Assembly: GCA_033032865.1 (NCBI GenBank)
Contig: JAWHQI010000064.1
Coordinates: 6,076,001 to 6,140,000 of the forward strand
Reading direction: 5' to 3'
DNA length: 64,000 nt
Origin: Dactylorhiza incarnata
Lineage: Eukaryota; Streptophyta; Magnoliopsida; Asparagales; Orchidaceae
Notes under the pieces: model-generated
What the model saw: the letters and a program-made list of their open reading frames with translations, nothing else
Database searches by the model: none
What the model was told of the DNA's origin: nothing
Shown here: positions 1 to 10,100 of the stretch, piece after piece
Position numbering within the stretch: the first letter of the stretch is position 1
Layout: the number at the start of each line of letters is the position of its first letter
Translations under genes and position numbers: made by a program

Positions 1-27
1 CTCGCCTCCGGTACAAGCTAAGGTAGT

Positions 28-1366
28 TGAAAGTGCACAGTTAACCTCACTAGAATTCTCTAGAGGGGGGGGGGGTGAATAGAGATTAAAAATATTTTGT
101 GCAATATATATATATGTGTATAATCTCTGATTTATACTTCCAAAATACCAACAAGAATTAAATATGTAAAGAATGAAAAAGCAAAGAGACAATCACAGCA
201 CAACACAAGGAAATATAGTGGTTCCCCAAAACTTTTGGGTAGTCCACTCTTCTACCCCCTTGGTAGGAATTCACTATCTTGCACTGAGTCTTTTGATAAG
301 GAGACTCTTAGAACCAGTCTGAGTCTTTTGATAAGGAGACTCTTAGAACCAACTGAGTCTTTTGACAAGAAGACTCTTAGAACCAGTACAACTGAATTTT
401 TTGAAGAGAGATTCTAAAAACTCTTTTACAATATTTGAAAATGAAATAAGAAAGAGAAGAAGAAGTAGAAGAACAGAAAACAATATGTGCAAGAAGGAAT
501 CTTCTTCCTAGCAAGAAGATTAGAAGCACAAGTATAGTGAATATGATCTCTCTTCTATAGTGAGAAGGAGATTGTAGCCCTTTCTCTCTTTTAGTGAGAG
601 CTTTCAGAAATTGCAGCAGAATGGCTTTAGAAGGAGGAGATGAAGAAAGCTTGATCTTTGCTGCAACACTATTTCTCAATTTTCTCTCTTTTCACTTGGG
701 AGCTCTTCCTCTTTTTCAAATGTATATGGTGGATCACTCAACTCCCTTTCTCTGCCGACCTCCTCTTTGTTTATAGATCTGTTCATTCAAAATAATACTA
801 TAGGAGGATAATCAATTAGCAGTCAGAGAAATAGAAAGATGAAAATGTTTCCATAATATTTATTTCTGTAGAAGGAAAGAACTAATTCTGATTTCAAATA
901 ATGTCCAAATGAGTTTAATCAAATTAGCCAAGAATCGGGTACAAGGAAAGAATGATTTAGAACGGCTATAAAAGAATAATATCATTCCATATAAATCAGA
1001 TCTACAGAAAGAAGGAAAGAGATCTGGCGAGTGTTTGAATTTGACATATAAATCGACGTGCGTCGATTACTATTCGACGTAAGCGTCGAATTCATCCTGA
1101 CTGGGCGTCGAGAGGAGAATAAGGAAGGTGCGTCGAATTAGGTACGTCGACTTCACTAGATACGTCGACTAGAAGGCAGAGTAACGTCGACATAGGATGC
1201 GTCGAATTCTGTTTAGAATTACTTCGACTCATTCTGAGAGGAACGTTGACTACGTTTCGACGTTGCGTCGAATACTATTCGACGCATATTTACTTAACCT
1301 AATTTTTCATTCTTAGAATTAATATTCTACTCATTTTAGGGGTTAAGATAAATCATTTTCCCAACA
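28..1366 (-). mobile_element. Solo LTR of a SIRE-type Ty1/copia element
   Basis: A 1339-bp LTR begins TGAAAGTGCACAG and ends CATTTTCCCAACA on the plus strand, so on its own strand it runs TGTTGGG...CTTTCA. It is flanked by the 5-bp duplication GTAGT at 23-27 and 1367-1371. No internal region is present, so it is a solo LTR left by LTR-LTR recombination. The CTTTCA end, the poly-C near TCTAGAG and the CG-rich TCGACG repeats (about 1050-1280) match the layout of the other copia LTRs in the window, although the sequence is a separate family. Three 35-36-bp repeats containing GAGTCTTTTGA lie at about 283-388. Confidence 0.9.
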
Positions 1367-1371
1367 GTAGT

Positions 1372-2755
1372 CATCGACCTTTAGCTTGTTCAGGACGACA
1401 TTGCTAGTTGCTCGCGCGATGTCGTGTCGAATATGCAACATCTCATCTGTAATTATCTGGATCATCTTGCCTTCTATGGAGGGGACCGCCACTGATGACT
1501 ACTGCTCGGACGGCCGGGTTTCTAGCTCACCAACCCTCACTTGGGCGACCTCCAGAGCTACTTGGTAGTCTTCCAGATCCTGCTCCAGCTTTGACACCTT
1601 CTTCGCAGTATCGATCTCTGCATCCTGCGAGAAAGAAAATAAATAGTCTGTAAGGTGGCTGGCGAGTGTCAAGAAGCGACAATGTCAAAGTATTTCAATC
1701 AAGCCGAAGTTACCTCATAATCCTTGCACTTGGCGGATTTCGGCCCAAGCGTGAGGATGGTCTTATCCAACACCTTGATCCTCGCCTCAGTAGCGAGTAA
1801 GTTCTTCACGGTCTGGGGAGGTCGGCGACTTGCCCTTTGCCGCAACCATCATGTACTGGCCCCCCTCACTAGGCGCAAAGAGGTGCGAGAATCTCCCATT
1901 ACCCGTAACCTGCGACGATCCCACAGGAGGAATCCTGGGAGTGGAGGCAGAGGAAGGGTGGATCTCGGTTGGAGCAGAAGATGTTGATAACAATGGAGGC
2001 GGTGGTGGAAGGTTACTCGTGGGCAGCTGCGATGTGCTCGCATGTGTTAGTCGCGAGGTGTTCAGAGGCGGTGGAGGCAGACTGCTCGTTGGAAGAGCGT
2101 CTTTGTCGCTCACAAGAAGCAGAGGTATCTTACTCGCCCCAGGCTGCGTTGTCTTCTCCGTAGGAGGTCATTGGTTGCTCGCAGAGGGAGTGTGCTTCCC
2201 AGAAGACGTCTTCCTACTGCCGAGATTGAATCGTACAGATTGACCAGTCCACGGTCTCTACTGAGACTCAAGAGCGATCACCGGGATTGATCGCAAAGGA
2301 GGTATCGTCAGATGCTCGCTAAGAGACCCTGTAGTCGGCGGCACTGCAAAAAGAAAGAAGATCATCAACGCGAGTAACGTGAAATCGGCGACAATCTAAG
2401 GTGAGAGATTGGAGCCCCAACCTCGTGAGGCGAATTCGGGATTCGTCTGGGTCTGCGACCCAGTAAGGTCTTCCGTCGGAGCGACCTGCTATGTGGGAAC
2501 GCTAGATCCCTCGGGAGAAGGTTGCTCTACGTCTTTGTCAAGACCCAATTGTTCGAGCATCTCTTGGGTTGCGGGGATCTCCGATTGATTAGCGGGTTGC
2601 TGATTCTTCCTCTTCCTCGCAAGCATCTTCTTCTTCGGAGCGAGAAACTCGGTGACATTGTCACCCTTATGAGGACATTTGTGGGTGTTCGACTTCAAGA
2701 ACCCCTCCAGTTCATCCATGCTCACTTGAAGTGTTTCCTCGGCAGTGAGCGACAT
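1372..2755 (-). pseudogene. Antisense gene of Tat copy A (exons of an intron-containing gene)
   Basis: A gene-like unit runs opposite to the element. The start ATG at 2755 opens with MSLTAEE and aligns with MSFTVEE at 16397 in copy B. Exon 1 (2755-2422) is followed by a 78-nt GT-AG intron (2421-2344, acceptor CTTTCTTTTTGCAG). Exon 2 (from 2343) is Pro/Ser/Thr-rich. Another GT-AG intron (1713-1625, 89 nt, acceptor TTTCTCGCAG) sits at the same place as the one at 13652-13562 in copy B. Exon 3 encodes a Glu-rich, coiled-coil-like segment. Exon 2 has an in-frame stop and a frame change, so the copy is broken, and the solo LTR cuts its 3' end at 1366. Function is unknown. Basic KKKMLARKRK in exon 1 could be a nuclear signal. 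Confidence 0.6.
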
Positions 2756-2802
2756 CTCACGCAAGTTCAGAAAAGGTGTCCAATGAAAGAACCACCCCCT
2801 CT

Positions 2803-2810
2803 ATTTATAG
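2803..2810 (-). promoter_or_regulatory. TATA box of the copy A antisense gene
   Basis: On the minus strand the sequence CTATAAATAGAG lies about 50 nt upstream of the ATG at 2755, in the position expected for a plant core promoter. Copy B has CTATATATAG at the same place relative to its ATG (16441-16450). Confidence 0.55.
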
Positions 2811-2906
2811 AGGCCAGGAGTCATCAAGACAGCGCAGAGTAGTCCAGATACTCGACAGGTGCAGCTCACCGAATAAGGGTTGGATTTTTCTTTTCGATCT
2901 CCTTTG

Positions 2907-3503
2907 CCGTCAAGGGTGCACTCATTCAATTCATTTAGGCAGAAGTCAAGAGTCATAGATCAAAGACATAATCAACCAGCATGAGCAGTAGAAGGCTTGG
3001 ACGAGCATGCGTGAGTATCCCTCCATACACGCCAAGTGGGTGACCTTGAGAGATGTTCCCCGAAGCCAGGCGAGATCCTCCCAATGTCGCATAGTAACCG
3101 AGTCGGGTCGGGCTATAAATAAGACCCCCCCTCCTTTGGATTTGTCTATAAATAGGACCCCAGGGGTATCAGGAATGACAATTTTAGGCTGAGCTTTTGG
3201 ACCCATTTTCAAAGACTTGGACCGTGAGATCTTGGTCATCCCCCTTGGTCACCCTCTTAGATACTCACCAAGTTAGTGCCTTCCTCGTACCATGCTCAGC
3301 CATTTTTGATTGTGGAGGGGAAGTTTCTTCTAACCTTCCGGGTATGTGGTGGGACCTCCCTGCCGCAGCACCTGGTGTACTTCTCTTGTTCTCTTAGTCT
3401 CTTTATCCTTGCCCCCTCTGGCCGTCAAGTCGGACCGCCGGATTAGTAACCTTAGGCTGCATTGATCTAAATATTTGAAGCTGGGATTTTCTAGGCTTCA
3501 ACA
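2907..3503 (+). repeat. 3' LTR of Tat copy A
   Basis: The sequence aligns with the copy B 3' LTR (16574-17207), with a TATA box at 3147-3154 (TATAAATA) and the same terminal GGCTTCAACA. The first bases are rearranged or deleted relative to copy B, so the left boundary is approximate. Bases 3504-3508 (GAACC) would be the outer target duplication, whose partner is outside the window. Bases 3504-3526 are flanking DNA with nothing recognisable. Confidence 0.7.
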
Positions 3504-3566
3504 GAACCCAGAGATAAGATAACATGCCCTGCAAGAAAACTCCGTATTGACAACGTTTATTTTGCA

Positions 3567-4760
3567 ACGTTTTAAAAAACATGGCCAAACATTTGTAATC
3601 CGCAACGTTTAAGTTAATAAACATGGCTATAGAAATGTATTTGGGGAAAAATTAGGAGTCACATTTAGAGGCGTTTTTATTAGAAAACGTCGCAAAAACC
3701 TTGCATTTCTGCCATGTTTTTTTTAAAAAGCGCTACAATAGTTAAATTAAGTAGAGTTTGATTTTGAGATTCATTCGCACGCCCTCTTCGCTCGCACTGC
3801 TTTTGTTTCTCTCGTTTCGCCAAAACCCTGTGTTTCGGCTGCTCCCGTTAGACGTGCTCTAGGTTTGATCGCCGACGGACGCCTCCTGATCTCCAACGGC
3901 CTGCTCCTGATCGTCGACGGCCTGCTGATATCTAAGGGAGCGGCTTCTTCGTGGATTTCATCTTTCAAGTTAGGGTTCTTGTTGCCATCTTTTAGGTTCG
4001 TGGATTTCATGTCGTAAATGATTTCATTGTGTGAACAAGGCTTAAATCGCGTGCCCTCACTCTTGATCTCTCCCCTTCACTCTCTATACAGAGAAAAGAA
4101 GGTAAAGCAGGCTACAAGTATCTTATTGGGCTTTAGGTTTTCTGTCAAGGTATTATTTTGGGCTATAGGTTTTTCGATCACACTTCGATTAGATCTATAA
4201 ATTTTATTGGAAATTAGTCACTGTTTTTAACGAATCTTGTACATGCATGAGATGTGCATCTTCTAAACCACCTCGATTTAACATATTACATTGGATCTAT
4301 TATCAAACACATCTAGATCTTGAAGTAATTTCAGATTTTGTGTTTGTTCTACATGCACTCAATTTATGCGTTATCTATATTCATTAATTTTAGGCATATA
4401 TAATCACGTGGTAATTTGTTTATAATTTAATTTAATTTATATACATTAATTTTGATCATGATAAATCCACGATCAAATCCTTAAATCATTATATGTAGTT
4501 ATATCATTTTTATTAAAATTTAGCACTAGTTTGTTTAAACCCAATGCAATTGGGAATTCACTGTGGGTCTACATGTCACTAAAACAAAAATATAACACAA
4601 GCATTATTAAATCTCTCAATTCACCGTCTGTTTGACATGCTGAGCTTATAAACTTTATGTATAATCAGGAGAGGACTCAATAACTACAATTAACTATAAT
4701 TCCTACCGCTTCTTTTTATTTGAATTTGGATACTAGTTGAATTGATGTTACTGTGACTAG
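3567..4760. other. CACTA interior, non-coding
   Basis: From 3567 to about 3750 the DNA is subterminal repeat-like. Between about 3770 and 4010 it is GC-richer and resembles a captured 5' leader or first-exon region, but I recognise no protein. From about 4200 to 4760 it is AT-rich and intron-like. No supported gene. Confidence 0.35.
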
Positions 4761-4884
4761 GCACAAGAATGGAGGCATGTGTGTCTCCTTATTCCGAAGT
4801 TAATAATGCCGTTGGTGTTACTGGGGGTGAATTGAAACCATACCCAGAAAGTTTATCTGTTGTACCTCCCAGAATATCATCTCT
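4761..4884 (+). pseudogene. Captured exon, unidentified gene
   Basis: This is a 124-nt open segment between an acceptor-like GTGACTAG and a donor-like GTAAAAGG. It can encode about 40 residues including GGELKPYPESLSVVPP. It lies inside the CACTA-like element just before the ARL8 fragment. The spacing of splice signals suggests an exon copied with its intron borders. I do not recognise the protein, and the call could be wrong. Confidence 0.35.
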
Positions 4885-4961
4885 GTAAAAGGGTACTCGG
4901 TTGAGTCATAACATGAAGATAATGAATTGTGGAAGAAATATATGTATTCTGGTTCCCGCAG

Positions 4962-5151
4962 ACTCTTCTTCAAACAAGAAATGGAGTTGGCATTAATTGG
5001 ACTCCAGAATGCTGGGAAAACATCACTTGTGAATGTTAATGCTGTAAGAAAATCCAATTTTTTTGTAAGACTCCTTGTTGATTGAATTTGCATGATGCTT
5101 ATCCCATTTGTTCTGTTGCAGACTGTTGGATACAGTGAAGACATTCCTACG
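4962..5151 (+). pseudogene. ARL8: ARL8 small-GTPase fragment (two exons with intron) captured by CACTA element
   Basis: Exon 4962-5043 encodes [20 protein letters not shown] and a few more residues. This is the N-terminal part of ADP-ribosylation factor-like protein 8, including the P-loop GLQNAGKT that binds GTP. It ends at a GTAAG donor. A 78-nt intron (5044-5121) ends TTCTGTTGCAG, and exon 5122-5151 encodes YSEDIPT, the expected next segment (family: YSEDMIPT), before another donor (GTGAGA). ARL8 works in membrane trafficking and, in plants, as a tobamovirus replication cofactor. Here only about 37 residues remain with no start and no later switch regions, so it is non-functional. Retained introns mean capture from genomic DNA, not from mRNA. 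Confidence 0.85.
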
Positions 5152-5175
5152 GTGAGAGAATTTCAAGAATTATAG

Positions 5176-5287
5176 ATCGCCCAATGACGATTCTTTATCT
5201 TGTGAAGCTCCGGAGCTATGGTTATCGCAGCATCGTAGATGGCTCCAAGAAGATCCTAAGGACAAGAATGGGATGAAGTTGGAATAA
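5176..5287 (+). pseudogene. Possible captured terminal exon, unidentified gene
   Basis: After an acceptor-like AATTATAG, one frame stays open to a TAA at 5285 and includes CEAPELWLSQHRRWLQEDPK. The composition is protein-like (Trp, His, charged residues), and it lies directly downstream of the ARL8 fragment. It is not part of ARL8. The gene is not recognised, and it is judged only from open frame and context. Confidence 0.3.
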
Positions 5288-5459
5288 TGAAGAAAAATGG
5301 GAAATATTTTAGTAGATTGTATCATTGCTAGAACTAGCTGTACAAATTATTATTGTATTGGAAGTTTGGAACATATGAGCATATAATCTTTTAGTAATTT
5401 ATTTATAACAATACTGTGTAAAATTTGTGGAATATTAGTATTATGTTGCGATGTTTTTA
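5288..5459. other. CACTA interior to the copy B junction
   Basis: This is AT-rich DNA with no supported coding content. It ends at the truncated 5' LTR of Tat copy B. Confidence 0.4.
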
Positions 5460-5844
5460 TACATAAGACTTCCCCCTCCTCTTTGGTTTTCCTATAAATA
5501 GGACCCCAGGGGCACCAGGAATTGCTCCTTTGGCTAAGCTTTCAGGACCCCATTTTTGAATTCTTGGACCCATCATCCTTGGCCGTCACGCTTGATACTC
5601 ACCAAGTCGGTGCTTTCCTCGTACCCTGCTCGGTCATCTTTGGTTGTGGAGGGGAAGTCTCTTCTGAGTTTCTGGGTACGTGGTGGGACCTCCCTGCACC
5701 AGCACTTAGGGTCTTGTTGTTACTCTCTTAGTCCTTTCATCGTTGCCCGTCAAACCGTCAAGACGCAAAGCCGGATCGCTAGACGAGTAACCGTTAGTTG
5801 CATTGATCTGAATATTTGGGGTCGGGATTTTCCTGGCTTCAACA
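5460..5844 (+). repeat. Truncated 5' LTR of Tat copy B
   Basis: It matches the right part of the 3' LTR at 16835-17207, including the TATA box (TATAAATA, about 5493-5500) and the end GGCTTCAACA. The first roughly 260 bp present in the 3' LTR are missing; similarity fades at about 5459. Confidence 0.75.
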
Positions 5845-5847
5845 GTT

Positions 5848-5864
5848 TGGTGCGATGAGCGTGG
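5848..5864 (+). promoter_or_regulatory. Primer-binding site, tRNA-Phe
   Basis: TGGTGCGATGAGCGTGG, followed by ATCG, is complementary to the 3' end of plant tRNA-Phe(GAA) with one mismatch (A for G at base 8). It starts 3 nt after the LTR end. The related elements at 45622 and 46357 have the same site. Confidence 0.7.
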
Positions 5865-5902
5865 ATCGTAGTCAGAGGAGGAAAGGATAGAAAGAAAGCG
5901 AG

Positions 5903-6890
5903 ATGGTGGAAGTGGGCGGTCATGAAGGAGCTATCGGCAACTCGGCAGAAGGAGGCAACTATGTGACGAAGGCGGATTTCGAGGAATTCGCGCGTTGAAT
6001 AGAGGGAAGCTTGCGAGCAGTCTTGCTTCCTCGCATGGAGTGCACGGTGACCTCGCCTTGTCGCGTGACTCCGTTAGAAGACGATGATCCCTCTCAGCGA
6101 GCAGGAAAGGAGCATGTGGAGGGGGAGCCAGAGCGACTCAGAAGGCCGCAGTTCTACCAGCCAAGCTCGCAGGGAATCCAATTCTGCTATGTAGAGAATC
6201 CGGCGAGATTCCACGATCCTCACCCATATGGCGAGTATGATGGGGTTTCTCTCCAGACCGAGGATCGTCGCCAGCAAGATGGGAGGAGCCCATTCTGTGA
6301 GGAGATCCTCTCTACCCCCATTCCGGAAGCGTTCAGGGATCCAGTCATGAGTTATTCCTCCCGGTGGGATGACCCTGTCCTCCACCTTCAGGGGTTTGAA
6401 GATGTTGTATTTATCCGAACCATGTCGAATGCCTTCAAGTGCAGGCTCTTTGCCATCACCTTCCGGGGAAAATCCAGAGATTGGTTTCACTAGCTGAAGG
6501 CAGGTTCCATCTACTACTTCGAAGACTTGCGTCGGGGAGTGACGATGCGATTCACCACAGCGATGAACAGGAAGAAGGAGGCGACGACCCTCTTCTATCT
6601 AGCGCCAGGAGTGTGGGAGATGTTAGGAAACTACATCGGCCACTTCCTGGAAGAAGTTCTGGTTATCTAGGAGGAGGATGGCTTGACCTTACAGCTATCC
6701 CTGACGTTTGGTCTAATAGATGACCTCTTCAAGCTGGAGATCAGCAGAGATCCCCATGTCCTTCGAAGAGCTTATTGAGCGGACAAATAAGTTCGTTCAA
6801 GGGGAGGCCTCGAATCACGGCTTCCTGGCCAAGCTCACCAAGCTAACCAGGGAAGAGGAGTAAGAGAAGTTCCCCGTTTGTGGGAAGTAG
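5903..6890 (+). pseudogene. gag: gag of Tat copy B (capsid part), broken
   Basis: The ATG at 5903 opens a frame whose early residues (VTKADFEEFAR) recur as KGDFDEFRK in the element at 46440. The capsid-like region contains FKCRLFA, and a degraded FRGKSRDWFH motif, shared with the other Tat gags in the window. In-frame stops lie at 5996 (TGA), 6491 (TAG) and 6668 (TAG), and the frame is lost near the end. Gag would package element RNA into virus-like particles; this copy cannot. Confidence 0.75.
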
Positions 6891-6956
6891 GAGGAGACTT
6901 AAAGGCAAGATGGGAGGAAGCAAGAAGAGTGAAGGAAGGAGGAGCCCAAGAGAGAG

Positions 6957-7930
6957 GTGTCTAGGAGGCATGACGCGAGGAGGCCCCTGGAGACTCCGGA
7001 GCATCGGGAAGAGGAAAGGAGGTATCATATCCCTGTCAATAAGCCCCCGTGGAGGCCGGCAGGCAGACCCCAGCACCAAGGATCGGGAAGGAGAATCTTC
7101 CCTGAAAGAAGAGATTTCAACCATGCAGAGAGGCATCAGGAAAGGAAGAGAGAAGAAACGATGAACGTTACCCAGCGGGGTAACGGGCCGGCCCGAAGGA
7201 ACCAACGAAGAAGGTCACAGGTAGAGGAGGTTCCCCTCTACTGCAAGTTGCATCAAGTAGAAGGGCATGGGACGATGGCTTACCCGGACTTCTGGGAAGC
7301 CAGAAAAAGGCTAGCTGTCGGAGAAGGAGGAGAGCAGCGACGGCAGGAAGCCCTTGTCAAGCCAAAGTCCATACAATCCATCGCTCGAAGGAGGAACGAA
7401 GACCGCATCGACCGAGGAGGTCGAGGAGAAGTGGCCCAAGGAGGAGGAGCAGCAGTGAGGGTGATCCACGAAGGAGCGGGGATAGGAGCTTCCCGCAAGG
7501 GGAGTCTCCATAAAATCTACCGCAAGAGCGTCGCCTCGACCTCGCAGGCACCACCCCCGTTGGAGGAGATCACTTTCTCAGAAGAGGACATGCTAGGGAA
7601 TGAGAATCCCTTCCATGATGCCCTCGTGATCCAGGCGGTTGTGGAGGAATACACATTCGATCGAATCTTGGTGGATACGGGAGCTCCGTGAATGTTATTT
7701 TCAAAAAGATGTTTGACAGGTTGGGAGTTGAGGAAGGAAGAATAATGGCCTCGGATGGTCCCCTCTTTGGCTTCTTGGGAGAGAAGAAAGAGTTGGAGGG
7801 AGGAGCGGATCTGCTAGTAATGCTCAGTGTCACCTCACTCAAGTGTTGATTCATCATCGTCGACGCCCCGAGCTGCTGCAAGGCGATCTTTGGGAGGCCT
7901 CTAATCAACTTCTTCAAAGCCATCTCATCC
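6957..7930 (+). pseudogene. gag-pro: gag C-terminus and aspartic protease of Tat copy B, broken
   Basis: An Arg-rich stretch is followed by YCKLHQVEGHGT, a relic of the C-x2-H-x-GH-x-T-x-C knuckle of Tat gags. The final Cys is replaced (AYPDF). A protease follows, with LVDTGA at about 7671-7688. Just after it the frame breaks: the expected continuation is one base off, so translation stops at once (TGA about 7689). The remaining protease sequence to about 7930 is in another frame. Confidence 0.7.
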
Positions 7931-7945
7931 TCCTACCATCAGTGC

Positions 7946-9060
7946 TTGAAGTACTGCCAAGGAGATGTTCATGTGAGGATCCGAAGTAATCCAAGAGCTT
8001 CCCATGAGTATCATCTCACCGCGGTCAGCACCATCAGCTGGATGGAGGATGCTAAGGAGATGGAGAGAGTGCTGGAAAGCGCGGTAAGGCTGGAAGCTGC
8101 CGAAGAAGTTGAAGAGATAAAAGTACTCTCCCAGGCCGAAAAGCCCGGGCTACTGAAAATCGGAGGATCCCTGAAGACCGAAGAAAAGATAAAGATGGTG
8201 ACATGGTTGCAAGAGAATGTCGACATCTTTGCCTGGAGCGCCGTCAAGATGCCTAGAATTGACGCAGAGGTTGTCTGCCATCGCCTCAATCTAGACCCCG
8301 CGGTCAAGCCCATCAAACAAAAGAATAGGGCAAGTGCTGTCACGTTTACCGATCCCATTAGAGAGGAAGTGAGGAAACTGCTGGAGGCAGGTTTTGTTTC
8401 TGAGATCCAGTATCCATGTTGGGTCTCAAATGTTGTAATGATAAAGAAAGCCACTGGAGGATGTGTGTTTATTTTTCACTGTTGAATAAAGCTTACCCGA
8501 AGGATTGTTATCCCCTGCCTCGAATCGACCTGCTGATTGATTCAACTGTCGGTTATTCTATTATGAGCTTCCTTAATGTCTTTTCAGGATATCACCAGAT
8601 CCTGATGCATACTCCCGATTGTCGCGACATCTCCTTCATCAATGGTGATGACTGTTACAGCTACAAGATGATGTCTTTCGGGTTGAAGAACGCAGGGGCT
8701 ACATACCAGCGGATGATGGATCAAGTTTTCAAAGAGCAAAAGGGGAGGAACTTGGAGGTGTATGTGGACAATCTCTTGGTCAAAATCAAGAGCACTCAGG
8801 AGCACGTCACTGATCTAGAGGAGACTTTCGCAACTCTTCGAAGGTTCAAGAAGAGGCTCAATCCTGTAAAATGCATGTTTGGGGCAGAGAGAGGGAAGTT
8901 CTTGGGACATATCCTCACCCCTGAAGGAGTGGAGCCTAACCCTGATAAGGTTAAAGCCATCGTCGAGATGACATCGCCAAAGAGCAGCAAGGAAGTCCAG
9001 AGGCTGACTGGAAGGATGGCCGGCCTTAGTCGCTTCTTGTCAAAAGCAGGAGAGAAGTGA
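7946..9060 (+). pseudogene. pol: Reverse transcriptase of Tat copy B, broken
   Basis: The region starts with the segment before RT (ENVDIFAWSAVKMPRID, then VCHRLNLDP), typical of Tat. It continues with KKATGG and, after a frame change near 8460, the RT palm: YPLPRIDLLIDS, FSGYHQILM and SYKMMSFGLKNAGATYQRMM. The catalytic YVDD box reads YVDN (8761-8772), which removes an essential aspartate. The connection domain follows (FLGHILTPEGVEPNPDKV). A stop follows at 9058. It is non-functional by frameshift and by active-site loss. Confidence 0.85.
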
Positions 9061-9600
9061 TCTCCATTCTTCAAAATGCCCTGAAGCAATCAACAATCAG
9101 CAATTTGAGTGGACCGAAGAGTGCGAGAGCGCCTTTGAAAAGTTAAAGCAACAACTAACTCAGATGTCTCTCCTTCAAAGCCCGAGAGAAGGCGAAGACC
9201 TACTCCTCTATCTAGGAGTAGGGATGGAGGTAGTAAGTTCTGTGCTTGTTAGAGAGGAAGGGAAGAAGCAACTAACCGTCTGCTACATAAGTCATGTGCT
9301 AAAGAAGGCAGAGATGTGGTATCCCATCCTCAAAAAGCTAGCTTTCTCCTTGGTGATGTCGGTGCTGAAGCTACGGCCTTATTTTCAAGAACACTCCATC
9401 CAAGTCGTGACCGATCACCCCCTCCAAATTATCCTAGAAGAAGTGGAGCACTCGGGAAGGTTGGCGAAATGGTCGGTAGAACTCAGTGAGTTTGACATTT
9501 CCTTCACGCCCCGGGTGGTGATAAAAGCGCGGGCACTGGCAGACTTCCTGTCCGACCTCTCAGGGGAGACAGACCAAAGTGAGGGCCCCTCTAATCTGGT
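9061..9600 (+). pseudogene. pol: RNase H (retroviral-position) of Tat copy B
   Basis: After the stop at 9058 the connection to RNase H continues in another frame (WTEECESAFEKLKQQL). It then runs through LLLYLGVGMEVVSSVLVREE, PILKKLAFSLVMSVLKLRPY and QVVTDHPLQ to ARALADFLSDL. This is the usual first RNase H domain of gypsy elements, with the first catalytic Asp apparently altered. Confidence 0.7.
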
Positions 9601-10000
9601 TTCCTGGAAGATGTTCGTGGATGGAGCTTCGGGAAAAAGCTGTGGGAGTAGGCATCATGCTTATCATCCTACAAGGAACTAGGATCGAGCAAGCAGTCGA
9701 GATCCTCTTCCCGGTCACCAACAATCAAGCGGAGTACGAGGCCATAGTGGCAGGCTTGCTTCTCGCTAAGGAGTTGGGAATCCGAGACATTCAAGATTTT
9801 ACAGATTCAATAGTGGTCTCTTCGTAAATCTGAGGAGAGTTCGAAGTGCGCGATGCCATCCTCCCGAAATACCTGGTCAAAGTTAAAGGACTGATTGGAG
9901 GCTTTCAGTCCTTCTTCGTCGAGCACGTGCCAAGAGAGGAGAATTCGGCGGTAGACCATTTGGTCAAGTATGGTCTGAGAGTCAGGGAAACGATAACCGA
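9601..10000 (+). pseudogene. pol: Second (archaeal-type) RNase H of Tat copy B
   Basis: MFVDGASG (about 9612-9635) is followed by a one-base frame change, then TNNQAEYEAIVAGLLLAKEL, with the conserved Glu. After a stop near 9825 comes a decayed tail with VPREENSAVDHLVKYG. D-G-A-S then NNQAEYEA is the signature of the additional archaeal-like RNase H found only in Tat elements among plant gypsy lineages. It supports the lineage call more strongly than any other domain here. Confidence 0.8.
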
Positions 10001-10100
10001 GCTGTTTTGGCCATCCATCGAGGAAGGAGAGATGATGGAGATCGAGCAACGCCCTTCCTGGATGGATCCGTTCGCAACATTCCTAGCCACCGGACAACTC

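Larger units (their letters stand above)
1..3503 (+). mobile_element. Tat-type Ty3/gypsy element copy A, 3' part
   Basis: This is the 3' end of a Tat-lineage gypsy element whose left part lies outside the window. It consists of an antisense gene region (about 1372-2810) followed by a 3' LTR (about 2907-3503). It matches the right end of copy B at 13300-17207 in order and content: antisense exons, then an LTR with the same TATA region and the same end, GGCTTCAACA. A solo copia LTR interrupts it at 28-1366, and bases 1-27 join to 1372 onward. No pol is visible. The assignment rests on collinearity with copy B, which has recognisable Tat pol domains. Confidence 0.8.

Noticed and set aside
6843..7205. 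Minus-strand 120-codon frame with Leu/Pro-rich sequence
   Set aside because: Antisense shadow of the Arg/Gly/Glu-rich gag region.
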